DNA from: Variovorax sp. HW608 | GTDB lineage: Bacteria > Pseudomonadota > Gammaproteobacteria > Burkholderiales > Burkholderiaceae_C | NCBI RefSeq assembly: GCF_900090195.1 | Contig: NZ_LT607803.1 | Location: forward strand, 3,038,001-3,102,000 | Length of the DNA: 64,000 nucleotides | Direction: 5' to 3' | Part shown: positions 58,488 through 64,000 of the stretch, in pieces | Position numbering within the stretch: position 1 is the first letter of the stretch | Layout of the letters: the number at the start of each line of letters is the position of its first letter | The notes under the pieces: model-generated | The model's database searches: none | Seen by the model: only the letters and a program-made list of their open reading frames with translations | What the model was told of the DNA's origin: nothing | Translations under genes and position numbers: made by a program

Positions 58488-59141
58488 TCACTCCTCGATC
58501 GGTAGTCCTCGTGCACGCCACTCGGCCACGCCGTCGGTGAGGTGCATGGCCCGGTAGCCCCTCTTGCGCAGCAGCTCCACCGCGTCCTTGGCCATCAGGC
58601 AGAACGGGCCGCGGCAGTAGGCCACTACCGGTAACTCCTTGGGAACTTCCTTGAGCCGCTTCTTCAGCTCGTCCAGCGGCAGCGAGCGCGCGTGCGGCAG
58701 ATGGGCCGACGCATATTCCTCTGCAGGCCGCACGTCCAGTACCAGCACTTCGCCGCTGGCGGCCTTCTTCAGGATGGACCGCCGGTCCATTCCCTGCAGA
58801 TCGTCGCCGTGCGCCACGATGTTGGCCAAGGCCACCTGCAGCTCCACGAGCCGCTCCTCGGCCTGGCTGCGCAGCGCGACCCAGAGGTCTGCGACGCCGG
58901 TGTCGGCGAGCCGGTACCGCACGTACTTGCCGTCCTTTCGAGCCTCGACCAGGCGCGCAAGGCGCAGCTCCTTCAGATGGGCGCTGGCCAGCTTGACGCT
59001 GATCTCGGCCTGCGCCGCCAGCGTCTCGACGGTCTTTTCGCCCTGGCACAGCAACTCGATCAGTTCCAGCCGCTTCGGGCTGGCCAGCGCGCGCCCGATG
59101 CGGGCGACCTGCTCATAGAGATGGCTCTTCAGCTGTGTCAT
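58488..59141 (-). CDS. ArsR-family regulator with C-terminal rhodanese domain
   Basis: A 217-residue fusion. The N-terminal ArsR winged helix (about residues 10-95) includes SPKRLELIELLCQGEKTVET and ISVKLASAHLKELRLARLVE. The rhodanese domain (about 120-210) has the active-site loop VVAYCRGPFCLMAKDAVELL with catalytic Cys present, and the start VLVLDVRPAEEY. It probably senses sulfane sulfur or an oxidised thiol by persulfidation of that Cys and controls the downstream MBL/MFS/methyltransferase genes. It is the first gene of the operon, 33 bases from the divergent truncated kinase gene. Confidence 0.94.
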   Translation of the reverse strand: MTQLKSHLYEQVARIGRALASPKRLELIELLCQGEKTVETLAAQAEISVKLASAHLKELRLARLVEARKDGKYVRYRLADTGVADLWVALRSQAEERLVELQVALANIVAHGDDLQGMDRRSILKKAASGEVLVLDVRPAEEYASAHLPHARSLPLDELKKRLKEVPKELPVVAYCRGPFCLMAKDAVELLRKRGYRAMHLTDGVAEWRARGLPIEE

Positions 59142-59174
59142 GCGGTTATTCTATTGATTGTTAGATTGAAGTGC

Positions 59175-59942
59175 ATGCCCTTCATATTCGACCCTTCAAC
59201 GTTCGCGTCGGAGTTGCAGCCCTGGATCCACCAGTTCAACTCCCTGCTCGAACGGGTCGAGGACGCCTACGCCCAACTCGAGGCCTTCAATGCGGATGTG
59301 GCCCACGAGCTGCGCACGCCGCTGTCGAACATGATCGCTCAGGCCGAGATCGTGCTCAGTCACTCCCGCTCCGTCGACGCGCTTCAGGATGCCCTGGGCT
59401 CTCAACTCGAAGAGGCGCAGCGTCTGTCCGGCATCGTCACGGACATGCTCTTTCTTTCAAAGGCGCACCGAGGCGCAAGCGCCCGCCGATCGGGGCCTGT
59501 TCGTGTGGCCGAGCAAGTCGCGGCGGTCGCGGAGTTTCACGAGGGCGGGCTCGAGAATGCGCAACTCGCGCTGCGCGTCGAAGGCGATGCGGAACTGGAA
59601 CTCGACGCCGGACTGCTTCGCCGGGCCCTGTCGAACCTCGTGAGCAACGCCATCCGCTATGCAGAGCCGAAGAGTCTGATTCGCGTGTTGATCCAGCCGC
59701 AGGACGGGGGCGTTCGCATTGCGGTCGAGAACCGGGGCGCCTCGATCGCCGCGGACGCGATGCCGCATCTGTTCGAGCGCTTCTATCGCGCCGACCGGTC
59801 TCGAAGCGGCTCCTCGAGCCATCACGGTCTGGGCCTCGCGATCGTGGCGGCCATTGCGCGCATGCACGACGGGACCACCTTCGCGGAATCCGCGCATGGC
59901 GTGACCCGGATCGGACTCGTGCTGGCCGGGCCAGCCGAATAG
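59175..59942 (+). CDS. Heavy-metal-type sensor histidine kinase, 5'-truncated
   Basis: A 255-residue frame containing only the catalytic part of a CusS/IrlS-type metal sensor kinase. It starts in the middle of the HAMP-linker (FDPSTFASELQPWIHQFNSL), followed by the H-box LEAFNADVAHELRTPLSNMI (His about 51) and HATPase boxes LSNLVSNAIRYAEPKSLIR, ENRGASIAADAMPHLFERFY and HHGLGLAIVAAIARMH. The membrane and periplasmic sensor region, normally about 200 residues, is absent; the promoter region of the ArsR gene lies where it should be. No response regulator is adjacent. If translated from ATG 59175 it would be a soluble, unsensing kinase; more likely it is a remnant. Confidence 0.85.
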   Translation: MPFIFDPSTFASELQPWIHQFNSLLERVEDAYAQLEAFNADVAHELRTPLSNMIAQAEIVLSHSRSVDALQDALGSQLEEAQRLSGIVTDMLFLSKAHRGASARRSGPVRVAEQVAAVAEFHEGGLENAQLALRVEGDAELELDAGLLRRALSNLVSNAIRYAEPKSLIRVLIQPQDGGVRIAVENRGASIAADAMPHLFERFYRADRSRSGSSSHHGLGLAIVAAIARMHDGTTFAESAHGVTRIGLVLAGPAE

Positions 59943-59974
59943 TGCCAACGCGTGCGCAGAATGGAGCCGTCGCG

Positions 59975-60397
59975 TCAGCGAACCAGCGCGCCTGCGGTGC
60001 CCGTCTGCGGTGCCTCGGCGCTCGCGCCCGCATTGCGCAATTCAGCGTAGGCTTGCGCGGCCTGACGGTAGGCCGGACGCGAGGGATCGGCACCCGCTTC
60101 GCCGAACTGAACGGAAGCGAGACCCGACTTGATCCAGTTCATCGTGTCGGCCTGGACGGCGGCGCGTGTGTTCTCCTGCACTTGAACGACCGCGCGAGGG
60201 TTCCCCTCCGGGTATCCGATCGTCGGTGCGGACGCCATCCAGGCACGGGTTTCGGCGGCCACGGCAGAGGGCGAGGCGCTCGAGCTGAGCGCAACGGGCC
60301 TCGGATCGCCTTCGGCGTAATTGCCAGCAAAGGCCGGGGCAGCGGCAGCAGCGAGAACCAGGGAAGCGATGGGCAGTCGGAGCGCAGACATTTGCAT
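59975..60397 (-). CDS. Exported DUF4148-like protein
   Basis: A 140-residue exported protein. The signal peptide is MQMSALRLPIASLVLAAAAA (cleavage after AFA). The mature part carries short repeated units (YAEGDPRPVALSS, then YPEGNPRAVVQVQ), each followed by a helix with Arg/Trp (AAETRAWMAS). The pattern resembles betaproteobacterial DUF4148-type small periplasmic proteins. ATG 60397 has AAAGGA upstream. It converges on the truncated kinase gene. The function is unknown. Confidence 0.72.
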   Translation of the reverse strand: MQMSALRLPIASLVLAAAAAPAFAGNYAEGDPRPVALSSSASPSAVAAETRAWMASAPTIGYPEGNPRAVVQVQENTRAAVQADTMNWIKSGLASVQFGEAGADPSRPAYRQAAQAYAELRNAGASAEAPQTGTAGALVR

Positions 60398-60693
60398 TTT
60401 TGATCCTTTGTAGCGGTGGTTGGCTGGCGCCGCGTTCATTGGCGGCGTGCTGAGACTTTAAAAAGCCAGACCATCAGATTCAGGACGACCCGATTACAGT
60501 TTTGTCATCAGGCACTGTTCGCCAGCGGCGCTGCGAACGAACCCAGCGCCGACTTGTTTCGAACGGCAAGACCTCGACCTCCTGGCGCTGAATCCAACTG
60601 GAGGTTTGCCGCGTACCCATGCTGCACGCGCTCCAGCGTGTGTTCCAGGCCCTATGCGTTCTTCAGAAACACTCCACTTTCGAGGTGAAGCCG

Positions 60694-62175
60694 ATGAGAC
60701 TCTACAAACCGCCCCTCCGGGGAAGTGCCCTTGCCGTTTGCGCGGTCGCAGCCGCGAGTGCCTTCGCTTCCAGCCACCGCGAGGCGCCTTCCATCGCGGG
60801 AATGCCGAAAGTCGACGGCACGGACTTCTACATGTTTCGCAGCTACGAGCCCGGCCGCCAGGACTACGTGACGCTGATCGCCAACTACCAGCCCGACCAG
60901 AGTCCGTACGGCGGCCCCAACTATTTCGTGATGGATCCTGACGCGCTCTACGAGATCCACATCGACAACGACGGCGACGCGGTCGAGGACCTGAGCTTCC
61001 AGTTCCGCTTCCAGAACACGCTGCGCGACATCCAGTTGCCGATCTCGGACAAAGCGGTTTCGATTCCGCTGGTTCAGGACGGCGTCATTTCCGCGCCGAA
61101 TCAGCCAACCAGCAACCTGCGCGAGACCTTCACGCTCAGCGTCGTGCGCGGCGACCGTCGCGCGGGCAGGTCGACGCCGGTCATGAACCCGGCCGGCGGG
61201 ACGACCTTCGACAAGCCCACCGACAACATCGGCGACAAGACCTTCGGCGGCCCCGGCGGCTATGCCGCCTACGCTGCCCAGCACCTCTACACGGTGAGCC
61301 TCCCGGACTGTGCAGCGCCGGCGCGCGTCTTCGTCGGACAACGCAAGGATCCCTTCACCGTGGCGCTCGGACAGGTCTTCGACCTGATCAATCTCAATCC
61401 CCTGGGTTCGACCAACGCCAACCCCGATGCGCTGGCCGGCAAGAACGTGACCACGCTGGCTCTCGAAGTGCCAACTGCCTGCCTGACGGCAGGCAGTCCG
61501 ATCATCGGAGGCTGGACCACGGCCAGCGTTCGCCAGGGGCGCCTGATCGCCAACAAGCCGAAGAGCGGATACCAGACGACGGCGTTGAACGGCGGCCCGT
61601 GGGCGCAGGTCTCCCGCCTTGGGATGCCCCTCGTCAACGAGGTGGTGATCGGCCTCAAGGACAAGGACAGGTTCAACAGTTCCAAGCCGAAGGACGACGG
61701 GCAGTTCGCGGAGTACGTCACCAACCCGACGCTCCCTGCGCTGATCCAGACACTGTTCCCGTCCGCGGCGGCGCCGACGAACTTTCCCCGGACGGACCTG
61801 GTCGCAGCCTTCCTCACGGGCATCGACGGCGTCAACAAGCCGGCGAACGTGAAGGCGTCGGAGATGCTGAGGCTGAACACCAGCGTCGCGCCCACCCTCA
61901 AGGCCAATCAGAGCAACCTCGGGGTGCTGGGCGGCGACAACGCGGGCTTCCCCAACGGGCGCCGGCCGGGAGACGACGTGGTCGATGCCGAATTGCGTGT
62001 CGCGATGGGCGCGCTGTGCGTGGCAACGGGTCCCACCGACGCGCTGAAGGTGGGCTGCAAGCCGGCCGATGCACCCGCCGGCGGCGCGCCGCTGACGGAT
62101 GGGGCCCTGCAGAGCCCGGCACAGTTCCCGGACGCATTCCCCTACCTGAACACGCCGCTTCCGGGCGCGCAATGA
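60694..62175 (+). CDS. DUF4331 family exported protein
   Basis: A 493-residue secreted protein. The signal peptide covers residues about 1-26 (SALAVCAVAAASAFA), and the family hallmark follows directly: SSHREAPSIAGMPKVDGTDF, then the YMFRSYEPG and YVTLIANYQP strands, and LYEIHIDNDGDAVEDLSFQF, the DUF4331 calcium-like acidic loop. The C-terminal half is NxxGLPxx-like (PLVNEVVIGLKDKDRFNSSK). ATG 60694 has GAGGTGAAG upstream. It heads an operon with a lipoprotein, a TPR protein and a HupE-like membrane protein, 10 bases before the next gene. The function is unknown. Confidence 0.92.
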   Translation: MRLYKPPLRGSALAVCAVAAASAFASSHREAPSIAGMPKVDGTDFYMFRSYEPGRQDYVTLIANYQPDQSPYGGPNYFVMDPDALYEIHIDNDGDAVEDLSFQFRFQNTLRDIQLPISDKAVSIPLVQDGVISAPNQPTSNLRETFTLSVVRGDRRAGRSTPVMNPAGGTTFDKPTDNIGDKTFGGPGGYAAYAAQHLYTVSLPDCAAPARVFVGQRKDPFTVALGQVFDLINLNPLGSTNANPDALAGKNVTTLALEVPTACLTAGSPIIGGWTTASVRQGRLIANKPKSGYQTTALNGGPWAQVSRLGMPLVNEVVIGLKDKDRFNSSKPKDDGQFAEYVTNPTLPALIQTLFPSAAAPTNFPRTDLVAAFLTGIDGVNKPANVKASEMLRLNTSVAPTLKANQSNLGVLGGDNAGFPNGRRPGDDVVDAELRVAMGALCVATGPTDALKVGCKPADAPAGGAPLTDGALQSPAQFPDAFPYLNTPLPGAQ

Positions 62176-62185
62176 GGAGGCCGTC

Positions 62186-62473
62186 ATGAATCGAAAGATC
62201 CATCGGGTCGCCTCGACCTTGCTGATGGCCGTCATCCTCGCCGGATGCGGCGGCGGAGGGAGCGATGGAGGCTTTGCCGTGCCTGTCGTCGCGACCACCA
62301 CATCGCCTCCGGCGACCGCGACACCTCCGGCGCAGGCGAGCGCGCTCGACAAGTTCCTCGCATTCGTGAAGGACATGGTCGCGTCCTCCTCCTCCTCCGC
62401 CGAGCCCGCCGACGTGTCGGCCTTCGATCCGCCGCCGAGATCGGAGACCGCCGAACCTGTCGCGGCGCAGTGA
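62186..62473 (+). CDS. Small lipoprotein in the DUF4331 operon
   Basis: A 95-residue lipoprotein: hydrophobic signal ending in the lipobox VILAGC (Cys about residue 21), Gly-rich then Pro/Thr-rich linker, an amphipathic helix (ALDKFLAFVKDMVASSSSS) and an acidic C-terminus. GGAGG is upstream of ATG 62186. Its stop shares one base with the start of the TPR gene. The helix may dock to a partner in the outer membrane. No family is recognised. Confidence 0.78.
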   Translation: MNRKIHRVASTLLMAVILAGCGGGGSDGGFAVPVVATTTSPPATATPPAQASALDKFLAFVKDMVASSSSSAEPADVSAFDPPPRSETAEPVAAQ

Positions 62474-63693
62474 TGAAACCGGCTGCCGCGCTACGGCGAC
62501 ATGCAATGCGCGCGCTCGCAGCCGCATGCGTCGCGGCCGGCATCGGCGGCGCGGGCCACGCGACGCCGCGCGTGCCCGCGAACGACGACGTCATCGTCGA
62601 AAGCCTCCCGTCCGTCGCCGGCTGGACGGCCGAGGAACGCCGACTGAGGCGCGAACTCGCGCTGCGGCCACGCGACGAGGCCACGGCGATCGCAGCGGCG
62701 CAGGACTACCTGGAGATCGCGCGCTCGCAAGGGGACGCGCGCTATGCGGGCTACGCGCTGGGCGCACTGCAGGCGTGGGATGCGGCGTCGCCCGACACGC
62801 CACCCGGCGTCCTCGTCATGCGTGCCACGGTCATGCAGTTCCTGCACGACTTCGCCGGTGCGGAAGCCGCGTTGAAGACAGCCCTGGCCCGGCAGCCCGG
62901 CAACGCCCAGGCCTGGATCACGCTGGCCACCATTGCGCGCGTGCGCGGGCGCTATCTCGAGTCCGACGTTGCCTGCCGCGCATTGGGCCGGGTCGGCGCC
63001 GCGCTCTACGGCGTGGCGTGCCTGGCCGAGAACGCCGGGCTGCGCGGCGACCACGACGGTGCGCGCACTGCGCTCAATGCCCTCCTGGCCGATCCGGCAG
63101 TTCAGGGCACGGCGCAGGCCGGCACGCGGCAATGGCTGCTGACAACCCTGGCCGAGGTGGAGGAGCTTGCAGGCCGCGCGTCCGAAGCCGAGGCCGCCTA
63201 CCGTCAAGCGATCCAGGCCAAGCCTTCGGGCTATGTGCTGCTGGCGTACAGCGACTTCCTCCAGCGGACCGGCCGTCCGGATCGGATTGCCGCCTTGCTC
63301 GGGCACGAGGCGCGCAGCGACGCCGTCCTGCTGCGACTGGCCATTGCCGCGCGCTCCGCCGCCGGCAATGCCGAAGGCGCTTCGCAGCAGCTTCCATCGG
63401 CCCGCACGTACAGCGATGAACTGCAGGCGCGCTTCGAATCGGCCGCGCTGCGTCCGGGCGCGACAGTGCCGCATGCGCGGGAAGAGGCGCTCTTCGCGCT
63501 GGACGTGAAGGGCGACGCCAGGCGCGCGCTCGAACTCGCGCGCCTGGATGTCGAACTGCAACGCGAACCGATCGACCTGCTGCTCTTCGCGCGCGCGGCC
63601 GTTGCGGCGAATGACGACGAGGCGCGACGCCAGGTGAAGCGCCTGATGCAGCAGACCGGACTCAAGGACGCACGTGTCGATGCCGTTCTTTGA
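62473..63693 (+). CDS. Exported tetratricopeptide-repeat protein
   Basis: A 406-residue protein with an N-terminal signal-like segment (HAMRALAAACVAAGIGGAGH) and about nine TPR-like helical pairs (for example MQFLHDFAGAEAALKTALAR, then QPGNAQAWITLATIARVRGR, and GRASEAEAAYRQAIQAKPSG). It is probably periplasmic or outer-membrane-associated and a protein-binding scaffold. ATG 62473 shares one base with the lipoprotein stop, and its end overlaps the next ATG by 14 bases, so the operon is translated in a coupled way. Confidence 0.87.
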   Translation: MKPAAALRRHAMRALAAACVAAGIGGAGHATPRVPANDDVIVESLPSVAGWTAEERRLRRELALRPRDEATAIAAAQDYLEIARSQGDARYAGYALGALQAWDAASPDTPPGVLVMRATVMQFLHDFAGAEAALKTALARQPGNAQAWITLATIARVRGRYLESDVACRALGRVGAALYGVACLAENAGLRGDHDGARTALNALLADPAVQGTAQAGTRQWLLTTLAEVEELAGRASEAEAAYRQAIQAKPSGYVLLAYSDFLQRTGRPDRIAALLGHEARSDAVLLRLAIAARSAAGNAEGASQQLPSARTYSDELQARFESAALRPGATVPHAREEALFALDVKGDARRALELARLDVELQREPIDLLLFARAAVAANDDEARRQVKRLMQQTGLKDARVDAVL

Positions 63694-64000
63694 CGCCTCC
63701 GCCCTGCGCCCGCGACGCGTGCTGTGGCAAGCCGTGTGGGCAGCCGCGCTGTGCCTGCTCGCCCTGACCGCGAACGCGCACAAGGCGAGCGACGCCTACC
63801 TGCTTCTGGAGCGGGACGGCGACTCGCTCCTCATACGTTGGGACATCGCGCTGCGCGATCTCGACGCGATGCTGGACCTCGATCGCAACGGCGACCGCAA
63901 GCTGAGCTGGGGGGAAGTCCGCGCGAAGATGGACGAGATCCAGGTCTATGCGACTTCGCACCTGCGCCTGCAGGGCGGGCAATGCCGCCTCGCGCAGGCG
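63680..64000 (+). CDS. HupE/UreJ-like protein N-terminus with EF-hand-like loop (runs off window)
   Basis: The first 107 residues of a longer gene starting at ATG 63680, which overlaps the TPR gene by 14 bases. After a signal-type segment (LWQAVWAAALCLLALTANAH) comes an extracytoplasmic domain (KASDAYLLLERDGDSLLIRW). It contains an EF-hand-like calcium loop, LDLDRNGDRKLSWGEV (about residues 62-77). This N-terminal arrangement is typical of the HupE/UreJ-related membrane proteins found next to DUF4331 genes; the membrane part would follow beyond 64000. The identification is from N-terminus and context only. Confidence 0.7.
   Translation, partial: MPFFDASALRPRRVLWQAVWAAALCLLALTANAHKASDAYLLLERDGDSLLIRWDIALRDLDAMLDLDRNGDRKLSWGEVRAKMDEIQVYATSHLRLQGGQCRLAQA

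Noticed and set aside
1..64000. tRNA, rRNA or riboswitch genes
   Set aside because: No cloverleaf-type tRNA ends, rRNA-like conserved blocks or known riboswitch cores were noticed by eye. A covariance-model search would be needed to exclude small RNAs.

Overview
The window reads as chromosomal DNA of a high-GC betaproteobacterium, most likely Burkholderiales/Comamonadaceae (Variovorax-like). This is inferred from the strong G/C bias at third codon positions, a TctA-type tricarboxylate transporter, two TrpX-like (COG2984) periplasmic binding proteins, an ESPR-type autotransporter and a full branched-chain amino-acid ABC operon. No rRNA, tRNA or CRISPR array was seen.

Layout. 0-14.7 kb: TctA (cut by the window edge), a small lipoprotein, a glycine-rich autotransporter, a flavoprotein, a sensor kinase/response-regulator-cyclase pair, a TrpX-like binding protein, an RlmN-like radical SAM methyltransferase, and a coupled DUF6502/DUF4382 pair. 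14.7-18.1 kb: a class V aminotransferase-like enzyme, a divergent LysR regulator and an amino-acid binding protein. The enzyme and the binding protein share a bipartite upstream motif with identical spacing, so they look like one small regulon. 18.2-23.4 kb: carbonic anhydrase, RRM protein, thioesterase, CYTH protein, hydrolase, two AraC regulators and a cyclophilin-like protein. 23.5-28.2 kb: a Liv ABC transporter whose LivG may start at an AUC codon. 28.3-34.7 kb: esterase, PurT, 3-hydroxybutyryl-CoA dehydrogenase and enoyl-CoA hydratase, ohrR-ohr with a palindromic operator and an apparently leaderless promoter, and DUF2855.

34.6-50.8 kb is the accessory core. srkA ends at 36387, and a 178-bp, about 96% identical copy of its 3' end recurs at 50633-50810. 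The roughly 14.2 kb between them has mixed, lower-GC content: an IS630 element with defined ends and TA duplications, a NarL/NarX-type two-component pair, a broken HlyD gene, a SLOG-domain pair, small unknown proteins, a six-repeat PKD lipoprotein, a receiver remnant and a cyclase-TolB-TPR-rhodanese fusion. It looks like an inserted island, although no integrase is visible.

50.9-60 kb is a second patchwork: a TrpX-like binding protein, a serine hydrolase with its SxxK region deleted, a triple-domain QueD-like protein with QueE, merR with a textbook mer operator next to an internally deleted merC, then an ArsR-rhodanese/MBL/MFS/methyltransferase operon in which the MBL gene has lost its metal-binding core, and a 5'-truncated metal-type sensor kinase. 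Three genes within 6 kb share the same lesion: both ends kept, catalytic or membrane core removed. 60-64 kb: a DUF4148-like protein, then a tightly packed DUF4331/lipoprotein/TPR/HupE-like operon that runs off the window.
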